A stretch of DNA of 64,000 bases from Thermodesulforhabdus norvegica (GTDB lineage Bacteria; Desulfobacterota; Syntrophobacteria; Syntrophobacterales; Thermodesulforhabdaceae). This document shows, one piece after another, positions 52,561 through 61,835 of this stretch (position 1 is its first letter; the number at the start of each line of letters is the position of its first letter). The translations under genes were made by a program, and so were the position numbers. Where the stretch lies: assembly GCF_900114975.1 (NCBI RefSeq), contig NZ_FOUU01000005.1, forward strand, positions 109,947 through 173,946, given 5' to 3'. Below the pieces are notes generated by a model. It worked only from the letters and a program-made list of their open reading frames with translations, was not told the DNA's origin and did not search any database.

Positions 52561-53925
52561 ATGTCAAAACCGGAAGCATTGACCAAAGACGATTACACCG
52601 AAGAAGTTATTGAGGAAAGCCAGATTAATTGGTCCGAAATCCGTAAGCCCCTCTTTCTGCTGGTTGCTTCATTTCTCATACTTTTCTGGCTCCCCGTGGA
52701 GATGGAAAAGTTTCGCAACGCAATCTACGAATCTCTTGCCCTTGCCCGGTGGTACGCCCGGGAGCACGTATTGACCTGCCTTGTACCGGCCCTCTTTATA
52801 GCAGGAGCCATAGCACGCTTTGTTTCTCAGGCGGCAGTTATGAAGTATCTCGGTGCCGGAGCCCGTAAAGTAGTTTCCTACGGGGTGGCTTCCGTGTCGG
52901 GCACAATACTTGCCGTTTGCTCCTGTACGGTTCTCCCGCTTTTTGCAGGCATCTGGAAAAGAGGAGCCGGGCTGGGACCGGCAATTGCATTTCTCTATTC
53001 CGGCCCCGCAATAAACGTTCTGGCCATAGTTCTTACGGCAAGAATTCTGGGATTACAGCTCGGAATTGCGCGGGCTATAGGTGCCGTAGCCTTCAGCATC
53101 CCGATCGGACTCATCATGCACTTTCTCTTCTATAAAGAGGAACAGGAAAAGGCTGCTGCGGCACTACACATGCCCGAGCCCGAGGTCGAAAGGCCTCTAT
53201 GGCAAAACGCTACCTTCTTTGCCAGCATGGTGGGTGTGCTGATCTTCGCTACCTGGGGCAAGCCCGCGAGTCCGGCAGGATTCTGGAATGCCGTTTATCA
53301 GATTAAATGGTGGGTTACCGGAGTGTTTGCTCTCTTCCACGGCTTACTTCTCGTTGCGTGGTTCAACGTAAGGGCAAACAAAATTCTCATCTCTGCCGTG
53401 ATCGTCGCCCTTTTTGCCTTCCTCTTCCCCCACGAACCCCTTGTGGCCTTTTCTGCCGGCATAATCTGCCACACCTTATGCCTCGTGACCACCAGGGGTG
53501 AGACCGAGTCATGGTTTCTGTCCACCTGGGACTTTACCAGACAGATTATGCCCTTGCTTCTCGGCGGGGTGCTTGTTGCGGGACTTCTTCTGGGACGCCC
53601 CGGCCATGAAGGGCTCATCCCGTCTCGGTGGGTGGAAAGCCTGGTCGGAGGAAATTCTCTGATCGCCAATCTTTTTGCTTCCGTCATCGGCGCCTTTATG
53701 TATTTCGCCACCCTGACAGAAGTGCCCATTCTTCAGGGGCTTTTAGGCTCGGGCATGGGTAAAGGGCCCGCCCTTGCCCTGCTTCTCGCAGGACCTGCTC
53801 TGAGCCTGCCCAATATGCTGGTCATAAGAAGTGTTCTGGGAACGAAAAAGACGCTGGCTTACGTATCCCTCGTGGTCGTGATGTCAACCCTGGCCGGTAT
53901 GATCTTTGGAATGCTGGTATCCTGA
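52561..53925 (+). CDS. COG0701-family (ArsP-like) permease
   Basis: 454 residues, about ten membrane segments. The conserved CSCTVLPLFAGIWKRGAGLGPAIAFLYSGPAINV block, with its Cys-Ser-Cys, identifies the YraQ/ArsP permease family, some members of which export trivalent organoarsenicals. The TEVPILQGLLGSGMGKGPALALLLAGPALS block repeats the same fold in the second half. Substrate unknown; the palindromic operator suggests induction by a small ligand or metalloid. Confidence 0.88.
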   Translation: MSKPEALTKDDYTEEVIEESQINWSEIRKPLFLLVASFLILFWLPVEMEKFRNAIYESLALARWYAREHVLTCLVPALFIAGAIARFVSQAAVMKYLGAGARKVVSYGVASVSGTILAVCSCTVLPLFAGIWKRGAGLGPAIAFLYSGPAINVLAIVLTARILGLQLGIARAIGAVAFSIPIGLIMHFLFYKEEQEKAAAALHMPEPEVERPLWQNATFFASMVGVLIFATWGKPASPAGFWNAVYQIKWWVTGVFALFHGLLLVAWFNVRANKILISAVIVALFAFLFPHEPLVAFSAGIICHTLCLVTTRGETESWFLSTWDFTRQIMPLLLGGVLVAGLLLGRPGHEGLIPSRWVESLVGGNSLIANLFASVIGAFMYFATLTEVPILQGLLGSGMGKGPALALLLAGPALSLPNMLVIRSVLGTKKTLAYVSLVVVMSTLAGMIFGMLVS

Positions 53926-53936
53926 ATTCCGAACCG

Positions 53937-53971
53937 GAGGGATTTCCCCGGAGGTTTTCGGGGAATCCCTC
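53937..53971 (+). terminator. Terminator after the permease gene
   Basis: Stem GAGGGATTTCCCCG/CGGGGAATCCCTC with one bulged T, followed by GCAGTGTTTATT. Confidence 0.6.
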
Positions 53972-54012
53972 GCAGTGTTTATTGCCTTCCCCACCGCTTC
54001 TTTCCATCTTGC

Positions 54013-54055
54013 TTGACACCCTGGAGATTGGCTATAGAATGTTCAAACAATGTTT
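54013..54055 (+). promoter_or_regulatory. Promoter with a possible TetR-type operator
   Basis: TTGACA (54013), 16 bp, TAGAAT (54035). Just downstream, AAAC-AAT-GTTT (54045-54055) forms a short palindrome over the start region. It resembles GAAAC-GTTTC-type operators of TetR fatty-acid regulators such as PsrA, which fits a gene handling acyl-CoA. Confidence 0.6.
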
Positions 54056-54125
54056 ACCGTGAATGGACTATAGATCGTCTAACCTGAATTCTAGGAAGGG
54101 CATTTGTAACTGAGGGAGATCGGAT

Positions 54126-55679
54126 ATGACAACAGTAGCAGAAAAGATCAGGGAATTGCTGGAACGGGAAGCAAAGATCAAGGAAATGGGCGGGCCTGAA
54201 GCGGTAGAGAAGCAACATGCCAAAGGTAAGCTTACGGCCAGAGAGAGAATCGAATACTTTTTCGACCCCGGAACCTTCCGGGAGCTTGATATATTCGTGA
54301 AGCACAGAGGCACTCTTTTCGGACTGGACAAAATGGACATCCCGGCCGACGGCGTCATTACGGGATACGGCAAGGTCAACGGGAGAGAAGTCTTTGCCTT
54401 TTCTCAGGATTTTACCGCCCGGGCGGGGACGCTGGGGGAAATGCATGCCAAGAAAATCTGTAAGGTTATGGACCTGGCACTGAAGACGGGAAAGCCTATT
54501 GTGGGGTTTAACGATTCGGGAGGCGCCCGTATTCAGGAAGGCGTAGATGCCCTTTCCGGATACGGCCAGATTTTCTACCGAAATGCCATCGCCTCAGGGG
54601 TAATTCCCCAAATTTCGGCCATAATGGGCCCCTGCGCCGGAGGTGCCGTCTATTCTCCCGCCATGACCGATTTCGTTTTCATGGTCAAGAATACCAGCTA
54701 TATGTTCATTACGGGACCCGATGTCATAAAGTCCGTTCTGGGTGAGGTAATTACTCAGGAAGAGCTGGGCGGGGCGATGGCTCACTGCTCAAAAAGCGGT
54801 GTTGCCCATTTTGCCTGTGAAAATGACAAACACGCAATCGACATGATAAAAAAGCTTTTGAGCTATCTGCCCGATAACAATATGGAAGACCCGCCCTATG
54901 TGCCGCCAAAAGACGATCCCACAAGAGTAAGCCCCCTTCTGGATTCGATAATTCCCGACAATCCCATGGGTGCTTACGACATGAAGGATGTCATCCGGGA
55001 AATAGTGGACGACGGTGAATTCTTCGAAGTTCACGAATATTACGCTCAAAACATAATCGTCGGATTTGCCCGGTTGAACGGTTATCCAATAGGCATTATT
55101 GCAAACCAGCCCAAAGTTCTTGCCGGATGCCTGGATATTGACTCTTCCGACAAGGCCACGAGATTTATCAGGTTTTGCGACGCCTTTAATATCCCTTTGC
55201 TGACCCTCGCCGATGTACCGGGTTACCTTCCGGGTAAACAGCAGGAATGGGGTGGAATCATAAGGCATGGCGCAAAGCTTTTGTGGTGTTATTCGGAAGC
55301 AACGGTGCCCAAGGTAACCCTCATTATAAGGAAAGACTACGGCGGATCGTACCTCGCAATGTGTTCCAGAGATCTCGGTGCCGACATAGTGCTGGCCTGG
55401 CCGACCGCCGAGATTGCCGTTATGGGTGCCGAAGGTGCGGCAAACATAATCTTCCGTAAGGAAATCCAATCTGCGCCGGATCCCGAAGCCAAGCGAAAGG
55501 AAAAGATAGAGGAATACAGAAAACTCCTTTACAACCCCTATATCGCAGCTTCTCGAGGCTACATTGACGGTGTTATTTTGCCAAGAGAAACACGGCCGAG
55601 GCTAATTGAGGCCTTTGAGTTGCTCAGAACGAAACGGGTTGCCCTGCCGCCCAAAAAGCATGGTAATATTCCCGTGTAA
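54126..55679 (+). CDS. Acyl-CoA carboxyltransferase subunit (propionyl-CoA carboxylase beta or methylmalonyl-CoA decarboxylase alpha)
   Basis: 517 residues with the two crotonase-like halves of biotin-dependent carboxyltransferases: FNDSGGARIQEGVDALSGYG, IMGPCAGGAVYSPAMTDF, ADVPGYLPGKQQEWGGIIRHG and LAWPTAEIAVMGAEGAANI. It moves CO2 between carboxybiotin and an acyl-CoA, here probably methylmalonyl-CoA/propionyl-CoA. Biotin carrier and carboxylase or membrane decarboxylase subunits are not adjacent, so direction cannot be told. Confidence 0.93.
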   Translation: MTTVAEKIRELLEREAKIKEMGGPEAVEKQHAKGKLTARERIEYFFDPGTFRELDIFVKHRGTLFGLDKMDIPADGVITGYGKVNGREVFAFSQDFTARAGTLGEMHAKKICKVMDLALKTGKPIVGFNDSGGARIQEGVDALSGYGQIFYRNAIASGVIPQISAIMGPCAGGAVYSPAMTDFVFMVKNTSYMFITGPDVIKSVLGEVITQEELGGAMAHCSKSGVAHFACENDKHAIDMIKKLLSYLPDNNMEDPPYVPPKDDPTRVSPLLDSIIPDNPMGAYDMKDVIREIVDDGEFFEVHEYYAQNIIVGFARLNGYPIGIIANQPKVLAGCLDIDSSDKATRFIRFCDAFNIPLLTLADVPGYLPGKQQEWGGIIRHGAKLLWCYSEATVPKVTLIIRKDYGGSYLAMCSRDLGADIVLAWPTAEIAVMGAEGAANIIFRKEIQSAPDPEAKRKEKIEEYRKLLYNPYIAASRGYIDGVILPRETRPRLIEAFELLRTKRVALPPKKHGNIPV

Positions 55680-55685
55680 GGATAG

Positions 55686-55706
55686 GGGGGCTCGACGCCC
55701 CCTTTT
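55686..55706 (+). terminator. Rho-independent terminator after the carboxyltransferase gene
   Basis: Stem GGGGGC/GCCCCC with a TCGAC loop and a TTTT tail. Confidence 0.75.
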
Positions 55707-55742
55707 CCAGAAAACCTCCTTCCGCCTGCAAGAGGTCGACCC

Positions 55743-56927
55743 GTGATTGTATTGCCCTGGCATAAGTGGCTCGTCGATTTAAGAAGGGACTTTCATTCTT
55801 ACCCGGAACTGGCATATCAGGAATACAGGACCTCCGAAAAGATCAGGGCCGTACTGGATGAACTCGGCGTGAGCTATCTTCATCCGGTGGCTGAAACCGG
55901 GGTTGTGGCCGTCCTCAAGGCCCGCAGGGACGGTCCGGTAAGGGCCTTTCGTGCCGATATGGATGCCCTGCCCATCGAAGAAAAAAATTCTGTGCCCTAC
56001 GCCTCCCAAAACCCCGGCATAATGCATGCCTGTGGACACGATGGCCACATGGCCATCGGGCTGGGAATTATTCGATATCTTGTAGAGCGAAACTGGATAA
56101 AAGAGGGATCGGGAAAGATTCTGTTTTTCTTTCAGCCCGCCGAAGAAGGGGGTGCCGGAGCCCGTCAGATGCTTTCAAGCGGCCTCTGGGATGGTGAACC
56201 CGTGGAAGGCGTCTATGCCTTCCACCTCGACCCGTCCGTCCCTCTCGGCGTTGTCGGCATCGCTCCAGAGGTCAGTAACGCTTCGTCCGAAACCTTCGAA
56301 ATACGGATACGCGGAAGAGGAGGACACGGGGCTTATCCGGTTGGAGCAGATGATGTAATCCTCGCCGGTTCCAACCTGATCTGTCAGCTTCACCAGCTCG
56401 TATCCAGGGTGGTTAGCCCTCTGGATGCGGCTGTTATTTCGGTCGGGTCGTTTCACTCGGGCAGCGCCCCGAATGTTCTGCCTTCTGAGGCCGTCATCAG
56501 GGGAACAATTCGCACCTTTGACCAGAATGTCCTGGAAACTTTACACGAGCGAATCAGTTCCCTTTGCTCCGGAGTTTCGGGGGTTTCAAGATGCAAGGTG
56601 GATGTCGTCTTCCTTCCCGGATATCCCGTCATGGTCAACAGCGGTAAGCTGGTCAAAAGGGCGAAGAGAATAATCCGTAAGCTTCTCGGAGTTCAAGCCT
56701 TCATAGAACAACGCCCCAGGATGGGTTCGGAAGACTTTGCCTTCTTTTCTCAAAAGTGGCCTTCCCTTCTTATGTATCTGGGATGTGGATTTCCGGGCGA
56801 AGAACCGGGCAGAACGCTGCATTCCCCCTTCTTCGACTTCGACGAACGTGCCCTTGACGTGGGGGTTGCTCTGGGAACGGAGCTCCTCCTTTCTCACGAA
56901 ACCTTCGATGAGAATAAAGCACAATAG
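55743..56927 (+). CDS. M20 family amidohydrolase (N-acyl amino acid / hippurate hydrolase type)
   Basis: 394 residues, starting with GTG after AGAGGTCGAC. Family motifs: FHSYPELAYQEYRTSE, FRADMDALPIEE, MHACGHDGHMA (metal ligands) and FFFQPAEEGGAGA (catalytic Glu). Such enzymes remove acyl groups from amino acids or related amides. Substrate cannot be told. It precedes a DJ-1-type gene by 9 bp. Confidence 0.93.
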   Translation: MIVLPWHKWLVDLRRDFHSYPELAYQEYRTSEKIRAVLDELGVSYLHPVAETGVVAVLKARRDGPVRAFRADMDALPIEEKNSVPYASQNPGIMHACGHDGHMAIGLGIIRYLVERNWIKEGSGKILFFFQPAEEGGAGARQMLSSGLWDGEPVEGVYAFHLDPSVPLGVVGIAPEVSNASSETFEIRIRGRGGHGAYPVGADDVILAGSNLICQLHQLVSRVVSPLDAAVISVGSFHSGSAPNVLPSEAVIRGTIRTFDQNVLETLHERISSLCSGVSGVSRCKVDVVFLPGYPVMVNSGKLVKRAKRIIRKLLGVQAFIEQRPRMGSEDFAFFSQKWPSLLMYLGCGFPGEEPGRTLHSPFFDFDERALDVGVALGTELLLSHETFDENKAQ

Positions 56928-56936
56928 GAGGGATCT

Positions 56937-57521
56937 ATGGCACGAAAAATATTAATGCTGGTGGGCGACTACGTTGAGGACTACGAGGCTATGGTACCCT
57001 TCCAGGCATTGATGATGGTGGGTTACACGGTTCATGCCGTATGTCCCGGCAAGAAAGCGGGAGACAAAGTAAGAACGGCCGTGCATGATTTCGAAGGAGA
57101 CCAGACTTACAGCGAAAAACCGGGGCATAACTTTACGCTCAACGCTACCTTTGAGGAGATCGATCCTGCCCAGTACGACGGCCTTGTGATCCCGGGAGGC
57201 AGAGCTCCCGAGTACATAAGGCTGAACCCCCGGGTACTGGAGATCGTCAGGCACTTTGCCGAGAACAACAAGCCAATTGCGGCAATATGCCATGGTATCC
57301 AGGTACTTACCGCCGCGGGAGTGCTGAAGGGAAGAGCCTGTACCGCTTATCCCGCAGTAGGACCGGATGTGGCCGAGGCGGGTGGAACTTACGTTGAGGT
57401 CCCCGTGGACAAAGCTTTCGTCGATGGAAATATAGTAACCGCACCGGCATGGCCGGCTCATCCCGAATGGCTTGCAAAATTCCTCAGCCTTCTGGGAACC
57501 ACGATAAACCATAACCGTTAG
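56937..57521 (+). CDS. DJ-1/PfpI family protein
   Basis: 194 residues with the glutamine amidotransferase-like fold: the nucleophile elbow [10 protein letters not shown], a conserved Glu near the N-terminus ([13 protein letters not shown]) and [12 protein letters not shown]. Members act as glyoxalases, deglycases or proteases; the class cannot be decided here. Same operon as the M20 amidohydrolase. Confidence 0.9.
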   Translation: MARKILMLVGDYVEDYEAMVPFQALMMVGYTVHAVCPGKKAGDKVRTAVHDFEGDQTYSEKPGHNFTLNATFEEIDPAQYDGLVIPGGRAPEYIRLNPRVLEIVRHFAENNKPIAAICHGIQVLTAAGVLKGRACTAYPAVGPDVAEAGGTYVEVPVDKAFVDGNIVTAPAWPAHPEWLAKFLSLLGTTINHNR

Positions 57522-57537
57522 AAAAACCCATCGAAAA

Positions 57538-57572
57538 GCAGAGCGGGCCTGAATGTTCCGGGCCTGCTCTGC
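57538..57572 (+). terminator. Hairpin after the DJ-1 gene
   Basis: GCAGAGCGGGCC paired with GGCCTGCTCTGC with one mismatch and a ten-base loop. No T-run follows. Confidence 0.5.
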
Positions 57573-58173
57573 ATGGTACGTGGAGTGATGTCACCACATC
57601 ATTTGCCTGCCCGGCCTCAAACCATTTAGCCCCCAACCAATCAATCCTTTTTTGCCCACTTAATATCTGAAATTTAATGCGATTTAATCGGAGTCCGGCG
57701 ATCTCCTGTCTGCTTTTATCGTACGATGCAGTGTTTCCAGGTGCTGTTAGTTTCATATTTTAATGAATATACGATAGTGAACTTTCATAGTCCCAGTAAT
57801 ATAAATCCACATAACTTTTTAATTCATTCAGATTACTTCCATTATACACCTGAGTTTCTGGATGACTAAATCAGAACTGTCGATGCTTTATGCTTTTAAA
57901 CTGAAGGTATTTTGTGGTGATAATGTCTCATACTTTACGATACCTGTCATTATATATGTTAATTCGTCATAATAAGTGTAAAGTTAGGTGGCACGATATA
58001 TAGGCGTGCTCGTGGTTGTATTGCCATGTTCGAGAAACCGGTTGACTTTGTAAAATTGTGTTTGCCTGGTGATAGAAACTATTGACTTTTTCTTCCGTGT
58101 TATTTATATGAAAAGCGCCGACGGTGTAGTAGTCGGAGATGTAAAACAAATAAATTAGTAGGAGGGAGATGTT
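57573..58173. other. A/T-rich intergenic region with a putative promoter
   Basis: About 600 bases without a convincing gene, visibly richer in A/T than its surroundings from 57760 on. At 58082-58109 TTGACT and TTATAT at a 16-bp spacing form a plausible promoter for the secreted OB-fold-like protein; another TTGACT stands at 58041. A small RNA or horizontally acquired regulatory DNA is possible, but nothing proves it. Confidence 0.45.
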
Positions 58174-58452
58174 ATGCTGAGCAGGTTGTCTAAGGCGAGG
58201 TTGGTATTAGCTATTCTTGCAGTATGCATGATGGTAAATGTAGGTCTTGTATTTGCTGACGAAGTAACGGTAAAGGGTGTGGTGAGTGCAAAGGGTGATA
58301 GCTTTGTGCTCACTGCAGATGATGGTGAGTACGTTCTTGAAGGAGAAAATATTGCCGATTATGTTGACCAGACGGTAGAGGTAACGGGTAGTGTCTCTGA
58401 GAAGGACGGTGTTAAAGTACTTGAGGTATCTTCAATAAATAAAGTAGAATAG
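58174..58452 (+). CDS. Small secreted OB-fold-like protein
   Basis: 92 residues: a signal peptide (ARLVLAILAVCMMVNVGLVFA) and a mature part of about 64 residues, with EVTVKGVVSAKGDSFVLTADDG and QTVEVTGSVSEKDGVKVLEVSS, the beta pattern of small bacterial OB-fold proteins. It is probably periplasmic. AGGAGGGAG precedes the ATG and a strong terminator follows, so it is a single-gene unit with its own promoter. Function unknown. Confidence 0.8.
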   Translation: MLSRLSKARLVLAILAVCMMVNVGLVFADEVTVKGVVSAKGDSFVLTADDGEYVLEGENIADYVDQTVEVTGSVSEKDGVKVLEVSSINKVE

Positions 58453-58490
58453 GGTAACTTTTAAGAGAGTTTAGATAGCTACAATTTATG

Positions 58491-58529
58491 CAAGGTCGGG
58501 CAAAGGTTTAAAACCGGTGCCCGACCTTG
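58491..58529 (+). terminator. Strong terminator after the secreted protein gene
   Basis: An 11-bp perfect stem CAAGGTCGGGC/GCCCGACCTTG, with a further GGTTT/AACC pairing inside the loop, followed by TTTAT. It isolates the operon that begins 17 bp downstream. Confidence 0.85.
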
Positions 58530-58545
58530 TTTATAGGAGAACGGG

Positions 58546-59856
58546 ATGATCAGGAGAATGTCTAATAAGATATCGATTACTGCGTCTGTCACAAAACAGA
58601 CCTCGGAAAGAGAAGATGAGCCTCCGGATGATCCTCCAGACATCGGGCTGTCTGAAGGAGGCGATGAAAGCCCTGAGAAGTTGTTCTGCGAAAATCTGGT
58701 AAGGATCGGTTCTCCTGAATACTCCACCCAGGATTACAGAAAGTTTTTCAGGAAACGTTTCTATCCCCATGTTACTCATCGTGAGTGGAAAGACTGGAAA
58801 TGGCAGGTGAGAAATCGCATAAGATCTTTAAAGAGTGCGGCGCGGTGCTTCGTGCTGACTCAGGCCGAGCAGAGAGCTCTCACGGAGTACGGGCTTAGTC
58901 TTCCTTTTGCGGTAACTCCCTACTATGCCAGCCTCGTTCATCCCTCCGATCCGGATCATCCCTTGAGGCGATGTGTTATACCTCTGCCGCAGGAATTCCT
59001 TCGATCTCCTGGGGAATCGGAGGACCCTCTATCGGAGGATAAACAATCGACCGTATCCGGAATAGTTCACCGTTATCCTGACAGGGTTCTTTTTCTGGCA
59101 ACGGGGTTCTGTGCGACCTATTGCAGATACTGCACAAGGTCCCGGATGGTGGGGCATAGCGCAATCGGGCACTTTGGCAAAAGCTACCTTGATGGTGCTA
59201 TTGAATATATCGAAAAGAACCCCGGAATCAGGGACGTTCTCGTGTCCGGTGGAGACCCTTTAACCCTCTCGGACGACATCCTGGACTGGATCTTATCACG
59301 GCTCAGGCGAATCCGCCATGTTGAGATTATCCGGATTGGAACCAAGGTTCCCGTCGTCCTACCCCAGAGAATAACGGCCTCTCTCGCGAGGCTATTGCGT
59401 AAATATCATCCTCTGTGGATGAGTATCCATTTCACACATCCTGACGAAATAACCCCGGAAGTGGCTGAGGCCTGCGAACGTCTTACAGATGCAGGGATCC
59501 CGCTGGGAAGTCAGACCGTCCTCCTTAAGGGCATAAACGATAGTGTTGAAACAATGAGAAGCCTCGTTCATGGGCTTCTAAGAATCAGAGTCAGGCCTTA
59601 TTATCTCTACCAGTGTGACCCCATCATCGGCTCATCTCACTTCCGTACCACCGTCACCAGAGGACTTGAGATTATTTCGGGTCTTCGAGGGCATACGACG
59701 GGTTATGCCGTTCCCACCTATGTGGTAGATGCACCGGGAGGCGGAGGCAAAATTCCCCTGTTGCCCGATTACGTTAAGGCGAGAGACGGCGATGATCTCG
59801 TTGTTGTCAACTACGAGGGGCGTGAATTTCGTTATCCCGGAGCATTCAGGGAGTAA
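58546..59856 (+). CDS. KamA family radical SAM enzyme (lysine 2,3-aminomutase-like)
   Basis: 436 residues. The radical SAM motif is C189-ATY-C193-RY-C196, the PLP lysine lies in DAPGGGGK (Lys402), and SGGDPLTLSDD is present. In lysine 2,3-aminomutase two Asp residues (293 and 330 in the clostridial enzyme) hold the side-chain amino group; here Asp358 (QCDP) and Asp395 (VVDAPG) stand at the same 37-residue spacing, so the substrate is probably lysine or another basic amino acid, giving a beta-amino acid. The first 45 residues are an acidic, Pro-rich extension. AGGAGA precedes the ATG. First gene of an operon with two ATP-grasp ligases and an acetyltransferase. Confidence 0.9.
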   Translation: MIRRMSNKISITASVTKQTSEREDEPPDDPPDIGLSEGGDESPEKLFCENLVRIGSPEYSTQDYRKFFRKRFYPHVTHREWKDWKWQVRNRIRSLKSAARCFVLTQAEQRALTEYGLSLPFAVTPYYASLVHPSDPDHPLRRCVIPLPQEFLRSPGESEDPLSEDKQSTVSGIVHRYPDRVLFLATGFCATYCRYCTRSRMVGHSAIGHFGKSYLDGAIEYIEKNPGIRDVLVSGGDPLTLSDDILDWILSRLRRIRHVEIIRIGTKVPVVLPQRITASLARLLRKYHPLWMSIHFTHPDEITPEVAEACERLTDAGIPLGSQTVLLKGINDSVETMRSLVHGLLRIRVRPYYLYQCDPIIGSSHFRTTVTRGLEIISGLRGHTTGYAVPTYVVDAPGGGGKIPLLPDYVKARDGDDLVVVNYEGREFRYPGAFRE

Positions 59857-59859
59857 CTG

Positions 59860-60849
59860 ATGCGCATAGGGATAACCTACGACCTGAAGTCCGAGTATAT
59901 TCTGGACGGCTGGACTGAAGAAGAGGCGGCAGAATTCGACAGCGAAGAGACTGTGCAGGCCATCGAAGAAAGCCTCATTGGTTTGGGCTACGAGGTGGAA
60001 AGGATCGGCCGTATTTCCAATCTCGTAGAACATCTTTCTCGTGGAAATAGGTGGGATCTGGTTTTTAACATAGCCGAAGGCGCTTACGGGCCCGGCAGAG
60101 AAGCCCAGATACCGGGAATACTCGAGGCTTATCGAATTCCCTATACCTTTTCAGATCCGGTAACCCTTTGCCTGACACTTCATAAAGGTTACGCCAAACA
60201 AATAATGCTGGCAAAGGGCATACCTACCGCGGACTTTTTTATTTTAACCGATCTCGATGACCTTAATTCCTGCAATTTAAACTTTCCCGTCTTCGTCAAA
60301 CCGATAGCCGAGGGAACGGGGAAAGGAATAAGTGACAGGTCGGTGGTGAAGGGGATGGAGGAGCTTAAGGAGGTGTGTTCGTTTTTGCTGGACTTTTATA
60401 AACAACCCCTGCTCGTAGAGTCCTATCTTAGCGGTCGTGAATTCACTGTGGGGATTGTAGGAACCGGTAAAAGGGCTCATGCTATCGGAGTAATGGAGAT
60501 ATCCTTTTCAAAACCCGAAGAGGCACAGGTCTATTCCTATGAAGTAAAGAAGCGTTATCAGGAGTTTGTGATTTACCGGCTTGTGTCTGATCCTGAAGCA
60601 ATGGCTGCGCTGGATCTGGCCCTCGAGGCGTGGCGGGCGCTGGGATGTCGCGATGCAGGTAGAGTCGATATCCGCTCCGATGAAAAAGGTCATCCCTATT
60701 TTCTGGAAGTAAACCCTCTTGCAGGCCTCCATCCCATACACTCAGACCTCCCCATTCTCTGCCGGCTTGCTGGCATAGGGTATGTTGATCTTATCGGCAT
60801 GATTGTTCAGGAGGCTCTGAGAAGATACGAAAGGAAGAATGTCCCATGA
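59860..60849 (+). CDS. D-Ala-D-Ala-ligase-like ATP-grasp enzyme (first)
   Basis: 329 residues with an N-terminal D-Ala-D-Ala-ligase-like fold (DLVFNIAEGAYGPGREAQIPG), the ATP-grasp segment FPVFVKPIAEGTGKGI and Mg-binding YFLEVNPLAG. It is not a normal Ddl: it is separated from any cell-wall gene, follows KamA by 3 bp, and overlaps a second ATP-grasp gene. Expected chemistry is ATP-driven amide or peptide bond formation through an acyl phosphate. Confidence 0.87.
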   Translation: MRIGITYDLKSEYILDGWTEEEAAEFDSEETVQAIEESLIGLGYEVERIGRISNLVEHLSRGNRWDLVFNIAEGAYGPGREAQIPGILEAYRIPYTFSDPVTLCLTLHKGYAKQIMLAKGIPTADFFILTDLDDLNSCNLNFPVFVKPIAEGTGKGISDRSVVKGMEELKEVCSFLLDFYKQPLLVESYLSGREFTVGIVGTGKRAHAIGVMEISFSKPEEAQVYSYEVKKRYQEFVIYRLVSDPEAMAALDLALEAWRALGCRDAGRVDIRSDEKGHPYFLEVNPLAGLHPIHSDLPILCRLAGIGYVDLIGMIVQEALRRYERKNVP

Positions 60850-61832
60850 GGGTGCTGGTGCTTCACTCCGACATATCCGATCATGCCCCGCCCGATGAAT
60901 TGGATACACTGGTTCAGGCCAGGTGGGTTGCTGATCTTCTGGCAAGTAGAGGCCACAGTGTAACCACAGGGCCCTTTCGCCCTGATCAATTTTATATGAA
61001 GGAACTTCTCGGCTCAACCAGACCCGATTGTATCTTCAACCTTGTGGAAACCGTTAACGGATCTGGGAAATACTCTTATCTGGCCGCTCAATTTTGCGAA
61101 CAGGAAGGAATTCCTTATACCGGAAGCAGTGCCCGAACGATTTTCATAACGAGTAACAAATGCGAAACGAAAACCCTGTTGGCTTCAAAAGGGCTTCCCG
61201 TTCCCAGGACTTTATGGCCTTCGGAGCGAGCAGATAGTTCCGACGGAGCCCGTAAGGCAATCATTAAACCCCTATGGGAAGATGGATCGGTCGGGCTTAC
61301 TAGCAGCTCCGTTATCAACTTGGCCGACCTGGATTGGAGTGATCCGGGTAAGGCTGTAAACGGTCGTTTTTCCGAGGGTGAGCTTTTCGTCGAGGAGTAC
61401 GTAGAAGGACGGGAATTTAAGGTGTCTCTTATTTCCCTGCGGGGATGTGTTAAAGTTCTTCCCGTCGCAGAGATCTTGTTCAGAGATTTCGGGAAAGAGG
61501 AGCCCAAAATACTCGACTATGAGGCCAAATGGTGTCCCGAGTCCCCGTCCTATAAACGTAATATACGGGAATTTGGCGTCGAACAGAGAGAACCGGTTCT
61601 GGCCGAAAGGTTGACAGACCTCTCTCTTCTATGCTGGCAGATTCTTAAGCTCCGTGGATACGCCAGGATAGACTTCAGGGTGGATAAAAGAGGACAACCC
61701 TGGATCATCGAGGTGAATGCCAATCCTTGCTTATCCCCTGATGCAGGTTTCATGGCAGCACTCGGAGAAGCAGGAATAGATCCTGAAGATGCCGTTGAAT
61801 CGATCTTAGTTGATAGTATGATGAGGCGCTAG
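60846..61832 (+). CDS. D-Ala-D-Ala-ligase-like ATP-grasp enzyme (second)
   Basis: 328 residues, overlapping the first ligase by an ATGA. CIFNLVETVNGSGKYSYLA, KAIIKPLWEDGSVGLT, VEEYVEGREFKV and WIIEVNANPCLSPDAGF are the ATP-grasp and Mg-binding motifs. It differs clearly from the first ligase in sequence, so the pair is not a recent duplication and probably catalyses two different couplings. Confidence 0.87.
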   Translation: MRVLVLHSDISDHAPPDELDTLVQARWVADLLASRGHSVTTGPFRPDQFYMKELLGSTRPDCIFNLVETVNGSGKYSYLAAQFCEQEGIPYTGSSARTIFITSNKCETKTLLASKGLPVPRTLWPSERADSSDGARKAIIKPLWEDGSVGLTSSSVINLADLDWSDPGKAVNGRFSEGELFVEEYVEGREFKVSLISLRGCVKVLPVAEILFRDFGKEEPKILDYEAKWCPESPSYKRNIREFGVEQREPVLAERLTDLSLLCWQILKLRGYARIDFRVDKRGQPWIIEVNANPCLSPDAGFMAALGEAGIDPEDAVESILVDSMMRR

Positions 61833-61835
61833 AAA

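Noticed and set aside
57484..57756. Minus-strand ORF of 90 codons after the DJ-1 gene
   Set aside because: It overlaps the DJ-1 3' end and the terminator hairpin, lacks a ribosome binding site and has no family features.
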